Positions 1 to 9,048 of a DNA stretch of 64,000 nt are shown here, one piece after another. Positions within the stretch are counted from its first letter, which is position 1. Every line of letters starts with the position of its first letter. This stretch comes from Chitinophaga ginsengisoli (lineage in GTDB: Bacteria; Bacteroidota; Bacteroidia; Chitinophagales; Chitinophagaceae). The stretch spans positions 1 through 64,000 of the forward strand of contig NZ_PYGK01000023.1 in assembly GCF_003014595.1 (NCBI RefSeq), in the 5' to 3' direction. The position numbers were made by a program, and so were the translations under genes. Below the pieces are notes generated by a model. That model searched no databases, was not told where the DNA came from, and saw only the letters and a list, made by a program, of their open reading frames with translations.

Positions 1-122
1 AAATAACACTCAAATATCTGCCCAATATCTATATAATACACTATACCGCATTCCAGCTAGATTTGTCCCAGATAAATAACAATCAATATATAGCACTCTA
101 TACTGCCGTATATAAAAATAAA

Positions 123-153
123 GAGGGTGCCTCTTTATTTTTGAGACACCCTC
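123..153 (-). terminator. Terminator after the ABC ATPase gene
   Basis: Arms GAGGGTG (123-129) and CACCCTC (147-153) pair perfectly, with a further CTC/GAG pairing inside. Read on the minus strand the hairpin is followed by a T-rich run. It lies 15 bases past the stop codon of the ATPase gene. Confidence 0.75.
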
Positions 154-167
154 ATTATGGTTTGTTG

Positions 168-1151
168 TTAGGCATACCATACATCATCGGGGGATAAAGA
201 CAGATAGATCTCTTCTCCGATGCGGTGGTGGCTGTTGCCTGTTTTGACAGTGACTACACTGGATGGTAGTTGTACAGCTATTTCATAGATGCTTCCCATG
301 AAGTGTACTTCGGTTATTTTTCCCTTCAGTGCGTGTGCTGTCTTATCTGTGATCTCAAAACGTTCGGGACGGATGTAGAGGCTTTTACCATTGACATTGA
401 TACCAGGAAGGCTTTTGAAGTCTTTTGCAGCTGCCGGAGGAATCAGGTTGTAAGCACCGAACAGGGCGGCAGCATATTCGTTTACCGGCTGGCTGTACAC
501 CTGCTGAGGTGGCCCCTGCTGGATGATCTGTCCATCTTTCATGATGATGATCTCATCCGCCCAGGACAAGGTATCCACGGGATCGTGTGATACCATCAGG
601 CAGGTGATATCGAGACGTTTGCCTATTTCATGGATCACCTTTTTTAAGGTGTTCTTATGGATTGGATCAAGGTTGGAGTAAGGTTCATCGAGGATGAGCA
701 GACGGGGAGCAGTAGTGAGCAAACGGGCCAGCGCCACACGCTGTTTCTCACCTCCTGACAGCTGATCATTCTTTCTTTTCATCAGGTGACTGATGTGACA
801 TACTTCATAGAGTGTTTCCGCTTCTTCGTCGGATAACGTATTGGCGTAAGACAGGATCTCTTCCATCCTGTAATGGTTGCGCAACTCATAGTGCTGGGAA
901 AGATAAGCGATACCTGGCTGTCCTGGTAATAACCTTTCCAGCGGACCTTTCACACGCACGTTCTCAAACAGCACTTCTCCACCATCCCCTTGTGTGAGTC
1001 CGCCTATTATTTTCAGTAAGGTACTTTTACCAGACCCTGACTCTCCCACTATGGCTATTTTCTGGAATTCCTTTTGTGTGAAGCTGACACCTTTCAGCAC
1101 CTCCTGATCTCCTTCCTGCTTACGCACGCCCGATACTTCTAACAGATTCAT
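168..1151 (-). CDS. ABC transporter ATP-binding protein with TOBE-like C-terminus
   Basis: Cytoplasmic ATPase subunit of an ABC transporter, 327 residues. Walker A GESGSGKS lies at about 36-43, the Q-loop glutamine near 86, the signature LSGGE at 131-135, Walker B LLILDEP at 151-157 and the switch histidine at 189. Residues from about 250 onward form a small beta-rich extension like the TOBE domain of PotA/ModC/FbpC-type importers. No permease or binding protein lies in the window, so the transported substrate cannot be told. The family assignment is secure. A housekeeping role is possible, because lone ATPases of this type occur in Bacteroidota. Confidence 0.9.
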   Translation of the reverse strand: MNLLEVSGVRKQEGDQEVLKGVSFTQKEFQKIAIVGESGSGKSTLLKIIGGLTQGDGGEVLFENVRVKGPLERLLPGQPGIAYLSQHYELRNHYRMEEILSYANTLSDEEAETLYEVCHISHLMKRKNDQLSGGEKQRVALARLLTTAPRLLILDEPYSNLDPIHKNTLKKVIHEIGKRLDITCLMVSHDPVDTLSWADEIIIMKDGQIIQQGPPQQVYSQPVNEYAAALFGAYNLIPPAAAKDFKSLPGINVNGKSLYIRPERFEITDKTAHALKGKITEVHFMGSIYEIAVQLPSSVVTVKTGNSHHRIGEEIYLSLSPDDVWYA

Positions 1152-1219
1152 ATAAAGCTAATATCACATAAAAAGCTGCAAATTACCACTTATACGGGCA
1201 GGAAGCAAACAATGTATGC

Positions 1220-2113
1220 TCAGGCAGGGACTAAAAAGTCCAGCTCCCGCTTCAAAATACTGACAATGTAGCTTTTGCCCTTCCCTGCTTTTATCAGTTC
1301 ATCGTCAATATGGGCATGTTCGTCTTCCCAGCTTATCTTTATACTTTTCCCTTTGATAACAGGAAGATCATAATCTTTATCTGCAGCGGAAGTGATCCTG
1401 TCCCTGATATAGGCCGCAAAACCTTTTCTTTTATCTTCTCCCAGTAATATCACTTCCATTTCGCCATCTCCTACCGCTGCATCTGCATTGAGGGTTAATC
1501 CGGGTCCGATAGAACGAATATTCATGACCTCTACCATCAGGTATTTGCCGGAATGGTCCACACCATCAATTTCGAGCCGGCATTCCCGGGCGGTATAATC
1601 GTCGATAACATCATGCAAGGTTTCCAGGGCCATTTTCATCTTCTCTTCCGGTTCTTCCGGTTCCTCCAGTTGTTTCATGGCCGCCATCAGCACTGGAAAC
1701 ACACCAAATCCGAAGCCTTCAAGGAAGAACATTTCCTCGTGAAAACCAGCGATCCTGCCTACATCGAATTTCTGCATATGCTGCTGATGCCAGGATTCAA
1801 TGATATGCTCTGCATCATCTCTCAGGTTAAGCGATCTGCTGATATTGTTGGCAGTGCCCATCGGCAATAATGCAATGGGATATCTTTTATCAGCCGCTTT
1901 ACCATTGAGAAATTCGAGGATGACCTTTCTGACCGTACCATCTCCTCCTGCAATGATCACAAAATCCGTATCGGGCGTAAGTTCTTTGATCCAGTCCTTT
2001 TTTACATTCGAATATATACACCGAAAGCCATGAGCAGTGATCTGTTTTTTCAGCTCATTTTCAGAATGGTCTTTGTCGCCCGCTTTGGGGTTGTGCAGTA
2101 AATGCGCTTTCAT
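1220..2113 (-). CDS. Diacylglycerol kinase family lipid kinase (YegS/DgkB-like)
   Basis: Member of the DAGK catalytic family, which phosphorylates diacylglycerol, sphingoid bases or related lipids at the membrane face. The nucleotide-binding motif GGDGT is at residues 56-60, followed by LPMGTANNISRSL near 83-95, both diagnostic. The length of 297 residues is normal. It is divergent from surE with 62 bases between the two start codons, so they may share a control region. The lipid substrate cannot be read from sequence. Confidence 0.88.
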   Translation of the reverse strand: MKAHLLHNPKAGDKDHSENELKKQITAHGFRCIYSNVKKDWIKELTPDTDFVIIAGGDGTVRKVILEFLNGKAADKRYPIALLPMGTANNISRSLNLRDDAEHIIESWHQQHMQKFDVGRIAGFHEEMFFLEGFGFGVFPVLMAAMKQLEEPEEPEEKMKMALETLHDVIDDYTARECRLEIDGVDHSGKYLMVEVMNIRSIGPGLTLNADAAVGDGEMEVILLGEDKRKGFAAYIRDRITSAADKDYDLPVIKGKSIKISWEDEHAHIDDELIKAGKGKSYIVSILKRELDFLVPA

Positions 2114-2175
2114 AACATATTATTTGCAAAAAGGATACCATGCCCTGATGGCATGAATTTGGAGGCCGCATAGGT

Positions 2176-2907
2176 ATGAGAATACTAATTACCAACGACG
2201 ACGGCATTTACAGTCCCGGCATAGCTTTCCTTGCAAAGGTGGCAAGGAAGTTTGGAGAGGTAAGGATAGTAGCGCCTGATGTGGAACAGTCTTCTATGGG
2301 ACATGCGGTCACACATTCCCGCCCACTTTCCTTCAAGGCCTCTCCTATTAACTTTGAAGGTATTGAGGCGTATAGGGTGAATGGTACTCCGGCCGACTGT
2401 GTGGCATTGGGCACTCACTTGTACACAAAGACGGACGTTGTGCTTTCGGGCATCAATATGGGGCCTAATCTCGGTAACGGTATGTGGCATTCTGGTACAT
2501 TGGCTGCCGCAAAGCAGGCTGTACTACTTGGCATTAAAGGCATTGCATTAAGTACGCCTGTGGGTAAGTCAGAACCCAATTTTCCGGCTTTTGAGAATTA
2601 TGTGGAAATGGTGCTTCAACTGTTGCTGGAAAAGCCCGGATTGAGCCTGTTTAACGTCAATTTTCCACCGCAACCCAAAGGTATCCGTTGGACCCGGCAA
2701 TCGGTACGTCTCTACGACGGAAAGATCGTACCGGGTACCGACCCCATGAACCGCAAGCACTACTGGTTCACTGTTACTCCGCTGGAACCCGCAGAGGAAG
2801 GTACTGACAGATGGGCTGTGGAGAATGACTATGTGTCTATTACGCCCTTACGGCTCGATCTGACAAACGAGGCAGAATTACAAGCGGCCCTTAATGGCCA
2901 ATCCTGA
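2176..2907 (+). CDS. surE: 5'/3'-nucleotidase SurE
   Basis: SurE-family nucleoside monophosphatase, cytoplasmic and metal dependent, linked in other bacteria to stationary-phase survival. The N-terminus reads MRILITNDDGIYSPG, with the metal-binding aspartates at 8 and 9. A conserved SSMGHAVT segment lies near 38-45, and SGINMGPNLGNG near 91-102 supplies further metal and phosphate contacts. The length of 243 residues is typical. The ATG at 2176 starts exactly at the conserved N-terminus, which fixes the start. Confidence 0.93.
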   Translation: MRILITNDDGIYSPGIAFLAKVARKFGEVRIVAPDVEQSSMGHAVTHSRPLSFKASPINFEGIEAYRVNGTPADCVALGTHLYTKTDVVLSGINMGPNLGNGMWHSGTLAAAKQAVLLGIKGIALSTPVGKSEPNFPAFENYVEMVLQLLLEKPGLSLFNVNFPPQPKGIRWTRQSVRLYDGKIVPGTDPMNRKHYWFTVTPLEPAEEGTDRWAVENDYVSITPLRLDLTNEAELQAALNGQS

Positions 2908-2974
2908 TAAACCATGCATTTTCCCGTTCTGGCGATCGTTGCCAGCCGCCAGGACATACTTTTTACTCCGCCCA

Positions 2975-3004
2975 TTTGTATTATAAATAATCTTACTATA
3001 TTTG
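2975..3004 (+). promoter_or_regulatory. Bacteroidota-type promoter for the first lipoprotein gene
   Basis: TTTG at 2975-2978, an 18-base spacer and TATATTTG at 2997-3004 match the Bacteroidota consensus TTTG-N19-TAnnTTTG. The gene starts at 3158, so the 5' leader would be about 145 bases, which is long. Confidence 0.65.
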
Positions 3005-3157
3005 CGCCCGCAACCCCAGTAAGATTGTCGTGATTGTATTCCGCCCATACAGAGGATCACCGTTTTACTGTATTGTTCAACTGATAAGAAAAGGAAGCCA
3101 ATGCTATTCGTCATAGTGACGATGTTTAACCTATACCCATAAAACTATTCACAAACC

Positions 3158-3703
3158 ATGAAAAAATTAGCACTCAGCCTGCTGGCCGCAACTGTATTCT
3201 TTGCTGCATGTAGCAAAGACGACGAGAAAACTCCTGACCAATCTCCTGTAAATGGACTCACTTACAATGGGGAATTTCTGGCGACTCCTTATTGTAACAT
3301 CGTCCATGAGGATTTAGCTGGAAGGCAAATAAATTTTACGGATAAAGCGTTATTTGGTAAGGATAGCAATTATACCGGCAATGTCACTGTCTTCGGTATT
3401 TCTTTCGACACTACCGAGATTGTATTAAACACGACTTATACTTATAAGTCATCTGGTGCTGCGGGCTTCGACAAAGCCAAAAATTTCTCCTATATCTACG
3501 GCTACTACAAACAGCCATTTGCCAATGGCGATTTCACTAAAGAGGCTGAAGACAACCGCCTGAATACCAGTTCGCTGATCAGTGGTTCTATCACTGTTAA
3601 GAAGACTGAGAAGGTTTATGACATTGTATATGAGCTGAAATTCAAAAACGATCTTACTGTCAAAGGCCAGTTCAAGGATACCGTGAACATTCGGCCACTG
3701 TAA
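3158..3703 (+). CDS. Secreted lipoprotein, function unknown
   Basis: A 181-residue lipoprotein. The N-terminus MKKLALSLLAATVFFAACSK is a signal peptide ending in a lipobox, with the lipidated cysteine at 18, followed by the acidic KDDE stretch common in surface-exposed Bacteroidota lipoproteins. The rest is predicted beta-rich with many Tyr, Asn and Thr residues. It shares an overall plan with the next gene (NG..NG.. start, FDK/RDKNF motif, VYELKF/YVLEF near the end), so the two look like diverged paralogues. No catalytic motif is visible. Confidence 0.8.
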   Translation: MKKLALSLLAATVFFAACSKDDEKTPDQSPVNGLTYNGEFLATPYCNIVHEDLAGRQINFTDKALFGKDSNYTGNVTVFGISFDTTEIVLNTTYTYKSSGAAGFDKAKNFSYIYGYYKQPFANGDFTKEAEDNRLNTSSLISGSITVKKTEKVYDIVYELKFKNDLTVKGQFKDTVNIRPL

Positions 3704-3730
3704 CTAATAAGATTCTCATACTTAAGGAAG

Positions 3731-3760
3731 GCTGCCTGTTCATGGGCAGTCTTTTTTTTA
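3731..3760 (+). terminator. Rho-independent terminator
   Basis: GGCTGCC and GGGCAGTC form a stem with one G-T pair around a 6-7 base loop, followed by eight Ts. It sits about 30 bases after the first lipoprotein stop codon. Confidence 0.8.
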
Positions 3761-3783
3761 TTCCGCTCATCAGAAACTATTTA

Positions 3784-3791
3784 TATATTTG
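3784..3791 (+). promoter_or_regulatory. Minus-7 promoter element for the second lipoprotein gene
   Basis: TATATTTG at 3784-3791 matches TAnnTTTG. The upstream element is only TTTA-like. The start codon follows 38 bases downstream, a normal leader. Confidence 0.5.
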
Positions 3792-3829
3792 TGTTATAAT
3801 CAGTATAGACTACAAGAAACCTACAACTA

Positions 3830-4342
3830 ATGAAGACGTCAACTCTCAGCCTCGTGGCTGCTATACTATTTTTATACTTTTCAGGATGCGTATACGGAGG
3901 CAATGACGGTGTAAATCCCCGTAATGGTTTTGTATTGAATGGTTCCCTGGTCCGAACGGAGTATGCTATTAGGAAAAACTGGACGGGCGGTGTTGAAATT
4001 GCCTTTACTGACATGAAACAATCCGCATCCTATTCCGGCAAAGTGCATACTGTTCAATTCCTGCTGGAAACATTGTCTGATAAAGTTACTTACACTTACA
4101 TGCCTTCTGATTCAGCGGCATTTGACAGGGACAAAAATTTTGATGTGGCATTACTCTATCAGAATGTCACCTATAAAGAGGGACTGGAAGTAACAGGAAC
4201 AGGTGAGATCCTCAGTAAACCAACAGGAGGCAGTCTCACTTTTGTACAGGGCCCTGACTATCAAACCTTCACGTATGTACTTGAATTTGGTGAGCGACGT
4301 ATTACAGGTGTTTACAAAGGGAAGGTTACAGTAATAGAATAA
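3830..4342 (+). CDS. Secreted lipoprotein, paralogue of the preceding gene
   Basis: A 170-residue lipoprotein with signal peptide and lipobox (YFSGC, cysteine at 20). It resembles the preceding gene in layout: an N-terminal FVLNGS.. segment, an FDRDKNF motif near 94-100 and a C-terminal TYVLEFGE..GVYKGK strand pair. It has its own promoter element, and a terminator separates the two genes, so they are separate units. Function unknown. Confidence 0.78.
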   Translation: MKTSTLSLVAAILFLYFSGCVYGGNDGVNPRNGFVLNGSLVRTEYAIRKNWTGGVEIAFTDMKQSASYSGKVHTVQFLLETLSDKVTYTYMPSDSAAFDRDKNFDVALLYQNVTYKEGLEVTGTGEILSKPTGGSLTFVQGPDYQTFTYVLEFGERRITGVYKGKVTVIE

Positions 4343-4881
4343 CGACGCTAAGCGTTGTTCTGATAAACAGAGAAATGAAAATAATACAGGAATGGCTGTT
4401 CCGCATAAAACCGGGATAGCCATTCGTGTTTTTCGCAGTCATCAACACATGGCCGCAACATCATTTCAGTTGCCGTTTTATAACGCTGTTATACCATATA
4501 ATAAATGCAGCAATGCAACAGGTCCATCGCATGCAACACCAATGCAGCGAAGCCATGAAACCTTTTACAGCAAAGCATTATAGCAGACACTCTTTCCTCA
4601 CCAATAGCTACAATTTACAATCCTATTTAATAAAAAATAAAGGTTTCAGTTTAAACAAAAAAAATAAATTCTCACAAATACATTCTACTTTGGCATCGTG
4701 AATTTTGATAATGAAGCCAGACACATTTTCATTTCCACGACGTCTAAAAAAAATTGTATAACCCGGATTCCCTGCAGGAAGTTCAAGAAACATTTGTTCG
4801 TTATGTAACTCAGTTCACCATGTGACCCGTTATCTTACGCCATTCCACCATTTTGTTTTTCTTATGTAAAACCCAACCCCC
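4343..4881. other. Non-coding gap before the five-gene metabolic set
   Basis: This 539-base stretch holds a weak hairpin just past the lipoprotein stop (about 4344-4362, AACGACGCT/AGCGTTGTT) and an AT-rich block at 4620-4680. TACTTTG near 4687 is only an imperfect promoter match. I see no convincing gene. It probably carries the leader and promoter of the aminotransferase operon. Confidence 0.4.
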
Positions 4882-6114
4882 ATGTCTGTTAACATTCAGT
4901 TTACTAAAGGCAGTGGCATACGCCTTTATACTTCGCATGACGAAGAGTACATCGATGCCGTTTCAGGTACCTTTAACCTCTCTCTCGGATACAGTCATCC
5001 TGAAGTGGTAGAGATCCTGCAGCAACAGGTAGAAGACCTGATACATGTTTCCTCCTCATTTACCGGCGAACTTGCTTCCAATGTGCTGAACAGCATTCTG
5101 GAACATGCTCCCGAAGGTATCACTGATGGCTGGATGCGTGATATCATTGGTTCCACGGCCAATGAAGGTGCTGTTAAAATAGCCAACAAGTTCAATGGTA
5201 AAAATGAAGTACTCAGCCTGTCCCTTTCCCATCACGGACAAACGCTTTTCACTACCAGTATTTCAGGGAATGCTTTCAGAAGAAAGTCATTCTCCAACAC
5301 CATCTCTAACAAACACGCTATTGTACCTGCACCTTACTGTTACCGGTGCCCTTATGCTGCCAAGTATCCCAATTGCGGTTACTTATGTACAGAAGCTATC
5401 TATGACTATGTAGAATACGGCGGCTCCGGCAACGTATCCTGCATCATCATGGAACCTATCCTGGGCAATGGCGGGAACATTGTACCGCCGCCGGGATATT
5501 TTGAAAGGATCAAAAAGATCTGTGATGAACTGGACATCGTTCTCATCTCTGACGAAGTACAAACCGGCATCGGCAGAACAGGTTATATGTTTGCCAGTGA
5601 GCATTTTGATATGCAACCTGATATCATCACGCTTGCAAAAGGATTAGGCGGCATAGGCATACCTACGGCTGCTATCCTCTACAGACCTGAATTTGCGGTG
5701 CTGGAGAAATTTGAGCACTCCTATACTTCCGGTGGTAACCTGCTGTCTCTGGCCGCTGCGCAAAAAACGATGGAGATTGTATCCCGTGAAGGATTCCTCC
5801 AGCACGTGCGCGATAACGGCGTAGTACTCGGCCAACTGCTGAACGGATTGAAAGAGAAGTATGGCCACTTCATCGGCGACGTAAGAGGTATGGGATATAT
5901 GTGGGGCCTGGAGATCGTTGACAAAGACGGCGCCCCGGATGTGCCTCTGACCAATAGGATCATTGACAAAGCACTGGAAGAACAGAGACTCATTCTCAGA
6001 AGTTCCAGGTATGGCTTTGGCAATGTTGTAAAAGTAAGACCTGCGCTCACAGCTACTGTCGACGATGTACAGGAGATCTGCGACAGGCTGGACAAATTAT
6101 TCAGTCAGCTTTAA
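4882..6114 (+). CDS. Class III PLP-dependent aminotransferase
   Basis: Fold-type I, subgroup III aminotransferase of 410 residues. The PLP lysine is K253 in ITLAKGLGG, preceded by the cofactor aspartate D224 in ISDEVQTG. The YRCPYAAKYPNCGYLC segment at 154-169 has the cysteine-rich form seen in 2,2-dialkylglycine/omega-aminotransferase relatives. It is the first gene of a tight five-gene set, with 3 bases to the dehydrogenase. It likely adds an amino group to a ketone made by that dehydrogenase. That pairing is inference, and the substrate is unknown. Confidence 0.9.
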   Translation: MSVNIQFTKGSGIRLYTSHDEEYIDAVSGTFNLSLGYSHPEVVEILQQQVEDLIHVSSSFTGELASNVLNSILEHAPEGITDGWMRDIIGSTANEGAVKIANKFNGKNEVLSLSLSHHGQTLFTTSISGNAFRRKSFSNTISNKHAIVPAPYCYRCPYAAKYPNCGYLCTEAIYDYVEYGGSGNVSCIIMEPILGNGGNIVPPPGYFERIKKICDELDIVLISDEVQTGIGRTGYMFASEHFDMQPDIITLAKGLGGIGIPTAAILYRPEFAVLEKFEHSYTSGGNLLSLAAAQKTMEIVSREGFLQHVRDNGVVLGQLLNGLKEKYGHFIGDVRGMGYMWGLEIVDKDGAPDVPLTNRIIDKALEEQRLILRSSRYGFGNVVKVRPALTATVDDVQEICDRLDKLFSQL

Positions 6115-6117
6115 AAA

Positions 6118-7149
6118 TTGTTACCCATGCAAGCTATCGTTTATCACGGTCCCTGGAATATTCAACTTGAAGAGCGGGAAGAACCCGCTATCACATTGCC
6201 TGATGAAGTCATCGTGGAGATCCGCGCCACCGGCATCTGTGGTACAGATCTCAGCATCATCTCCGGAGAATATAATGCAAAAGAGAAAGTGATCATCGGT
6301 CACGAATCTGCCGGTGTGATCGTTGAAAAAGGCCGGGGCGTTGAGAACTTCAATGTAGGCGACCGTGTTATCATCGACCCTACCTATTACTGTGGTTATT
6401 GCGAGAACTGCAGGAAAGGATTACGCAATCACTGTTTCCTGAAATCGAGCACCGAAGCAGGTGTTTCTATTGACGGCACGTTCACCAAATACTTCAAGAC
6501 GACGAAACGGTTTATTTATCCCCTGGCGGATGATGTGCCATTCGAACAGGGTGCTATGTCTGAACCACTCAGCTGTGTATTGACAGCTGTAAAAAAACTG
6601 GCAGTCACTCCTTTCTACAATGTAGCCATCCTGGGTGGTGGTCCTATCGGACTGCTGTTCTACCTGGCTTTAAAACAATACGGTATACAGGCAGGTACTA
6701 TCTATGAGACTTCTGCCAACAGAACTGAGCTTATCACGAGTAATGATATTCTCACCTCCGGCTGGTACCTGTCCGGTCATTTTGCACCTCGTAAACACCA
6801 GTATGACCTGATCGTGGATACGACAGGCAGCATGCTGGAAAAATCAATCGATGCAGTAGCCGATGGCGGAAAGATTGCATTGATAGGATTGCGTAATAAT
6901 CAGCAGACTATCAATCCGCGTGAGATCACCGACCGCAGTATTTCCATCATCGGCTCCATTGATTCACAAGACACCTTTAAACATGCTGTAGACCTTATCA
7001 ACAACCAGGTGCTGGGACTGGAGAAGATCATCACAAAGGCATACGGCATCGATGAATTCAAAGATGCTGTATCAGACCTGGGATGTAACGTTGCCAAACG
7101 TCAGCGTAACAATGACATCTCCAGCCTGAAATCTGTCATCAAGTTTTAA
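6118..7149 (+). CDS. Zinc-dependent alcohol dehydrogenase (MDR family)
   Basis: Medium-chain dehydrogenase of 343 residues. Catalytic zinc ligands are C38 (GICGTD) and H59-E60 (GHES). The structural zinc loop is complete with C89, C92, C95 and C103. The Rossmann segment reads AILGGGPIGLLFY near 179-191. The family includes sorbitol, threonine and aminocyclitol dehydrogenases, which oxidise a secondary alcohol to a ketone with NAD(P). The neighbouring aminotransferases could use such a ketone. The intact zinc sites argue for an active enzyme. Confidence 0.9.
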   Translation: MLPMQAIVYHGPWNIQLEEREEPAITLPDEVIVEIRATGICGTDLSIISGEYNAKEKVIIGHESAGVIVEKGRGVENFNVGDRVIIDPTYYCGYCENCRKGLRNHCFLKSSTEAGVSIDGTFTKYFKTTKRFIYPLADDVPFEQGAMSEPLSCVLTAVKKLAVTPFYNVAILGGGPIGLLFYLALKQYGIQAGTIYETSANRTELITSNDILTSGWYLSGHFAPRKHQYDLIVDTTGSMLEKSIDAVADGGKIALIGLRNNQQTINPREITDRSISIIGSIDSQDTFKHAVDLINNQVLGLEKIITKAYGIDEFKDAVSDLGCNVAKRQRNNDISSLKSVIKF

Positions 7150-7159
7150 AACTATTTTT

Positions 7160-7843
7160 ATGAAGTACATTATTTTTGATATAGATGGCACACTGACCAA
7201 CACGACAGAGATAGATGACCTCTGTTTTACACAGGCCATTGCTGCTACTTTTAATTTCTCTGATTTTAATACCAACTACGGGCATTACGAGAATACGACC
7301 GATTCCGGCATCCTGAACCAGTTATCAATTGAACGCAGGAACCGTCCGTGCACAGTTACAGAGATCGAAAACTTCATTGATTGCTTCTGCACATTACTGG
7401 AAGCCGCTTATGAGAAACAGGCCGGTCACTTCCAGGAGATTCCCAAAGCAGGGAAGATCATCGACACACTGGCGCGTAATGAAGACCTGAGGATAGGTCT
7501 GGCCACCGGTGGATGGAAACAATCTGCTTTATTTAAATTGCAGTGTGCGGGCATCAATATTGAAGAGTGCAGCGCGGCATCTTTTGCACAGGATGCTTTT
7601 GCAAGACGTGACATCATCAGTCATACTATCGAAAAGATGAACAAGCGGCATAATGAATCGCCCGAGCTTTCCGATATTATTTATGTCGGTGATGGCAACT
7701 GGGATTACCAGGCCACGCAGCAACTTGGCATAAAGTTTATCGGTATTGATAACAAGAAGCTGGCTCATATCAACGACATCGTCAAGATTTCGGATTATGA
7801 TGAACTGGAGCAGCATATAGGCCTTATGACCTTAACCTCGTAA
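7160..7843 (+). CDS. HAD-superfamily phosphatase
   Basis: Haloacid dehalogenase-type hydrolase of 227 residues. Motif I is DIDGT (nucleophile D7, acid D9), motif II is ATGG near 115-118 and motif IV is GDGNWD at 177-182. The helical insert between about 15 and 95 is a C1-type cap, as in small-molecule phosphatases. Its position between dehydrogenase, exporter and aminotransferases suggests it dephosphorylates a pathway intermediate, as the HAD enzyme of the kanosamine pathway does. That comparison is one of logic, not homology of the whole set. Confidence 0.87.
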   Translation: MKYIIFDIDGTLTNTTEIDDLCFTQAIAATFNFSDFNTNYGHYENTTDSGILNQLSIERRNRPCTVTEIENFIDCFCTLLEAAYEKQAGHFQEIPKAGKIIDTLARNEDLRIGLATGGWKQSALFKLQCAGINIEECSAASFAQDAFARRDIISHTIEKMNKRHNESPELSDIIYVGDGNWDYQATQQLGIKFIGIDNKKLAHINDIVKISDYDELEQHIGLMTLTS

Positions 7844-7849
7844 TGATTT

Positions 7850-9016
7850 ATGAAAGATCTGACTGTCCATCTTAACCTGAAGCGGTCGCACCGTATTGCA
7901 GCAAGCGTTTTCTTTTTCATCGCCGGACTGACCTATTCCAGCTGGGCCTGCCGGATACATGATATCAAGGCTATTTTCCGGCTGAACAATGCCGCATTGG
8001 GCGGTGTGTTGTTTGCCCTGCCTATCGGCCTGATGGTGAGTTTGCCAGTATCGGGCTGGCTGGTGACCCGCCTGGGCAGCAGGAAAATGCTGATCAGTGC
8101 CGGATTGTTATTCCCTCTTATGCTTTCTGCGATCGGACTGGCTTCAGCTATATGGCAGTTAGTGATCCTGCTGTTCTGTTTTGGCTTTATGAACAATGTT
8201 TTTGAAATATCCATGAACACACAGGCCGTTGGAATAGAGGCGTTGTATGGCAGGTCCATTATGGCGTCCTTCCACGGTCTGTGGAGTTTAGCAGGTTTTG
8301 CCGGGGTAGGGCTCGGCACTATCGCTATTAACATGGAGTTGCCGGTGTTACAACATTTCGTCTTCATCTGCATCATTTGCTGGGCATTGGTATTGATCTT
8401 TTATCGATACCTTTTGCCGGCGGATGAAGTTTCAGACAGTTCACAACCCATCTTTGCCAAACCGGATAGCAGCATCCTGAAACTGGGGTTGATCGCTTTT
8501 TGCAGCCTGGTGACAGAAGGCACCATGTTTGACTGGAGCGGTATCTATTTTCAGAAGATCGTTGAAGTGCCGGAACATCTTACTACAGCGGGGTATATCG
8601 CCTTTATGAGCACCATGGCCGGTGGCAGATTCATTGCCGACCGCTTTGTGACACAACTGGGCACCAAAAAAGTATTACAGGCCAGTGGTTTGATGGCCAG
8701 CTCCGGTTTATTGCTGGCGATCTGTTTTCCCTATCTCGTCACTGCTACTATTGGATTCCTGCTGGTGGGTATCGGTGTATCATCCGTAGTACCACTGGTG
8801 CTGGCATTGTCAGGTAAGTCTAAAACACTGGCTCCCGGTGTAGCGATTGCTGCGGTTTCTACCGTCGGATTTCTGGGTTTTTTACTGGGACCTCCGATGA
8901 TCGGTTTCATCTCTGAAGCTACCAGTCTGCGCTGGTCTTTTGCCTTGATTGCATTGCTGAGTTCAGGCATTACATTACTGGCATCACAGGCGGGTAAGAT
9001 CTCTGAAGAGAAATAG
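7850..9016 (+). CDS. MFS transporter, probable exporter
   Basis: An inner-membrane protein of 388 residues with about 12 hydrophobic segments. The loop after the second helix carries a GSRK motif at about 77-80, the usual MFS loop 2-3 signature. It starts 6 bases after the HAD gene and the next gene follows closely, so it belongs to the operon. In this context it likely exports the product. Import cannot be excluded. Confidence 0.85.
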   Translation: MKDLTVHLNLKRSHRIAASVFFFIAGLTYSSWACRIHDIKAIFRLNNAALGGVLFALPIGLMVSLPVSGWLVTRLGSRKMLISAGLLFPLMLSAIGLASAIWQLVILLFCFGFMNNVFEISMNTQAVGIEALYGRSIMASFHGLWSLAGFAGVGLGTIAINMELPVLQHFVFICIICWALVLIFYRYLLPADEVSDSSQPIFAKPDSSILKLGLIAFCSLVTEGTMFDWSGIYFQKIVEVPEHLTTAGYIAFMSTMAGGRFIADRFVTQLGTKKVLQASGLMASSGLLLAICFPYLVTATIGFLLVGIGVSSVVPLVLALSGKSKTLAPGVAIAAVSTVGFLGFLLGPPMIGFISEATSLRWSFALIALLSSGITLLASQAGKISEEK

Positions 9017-9048
9017 TTGTACTTTTGGCGATCCAAATCCTCGCCTCC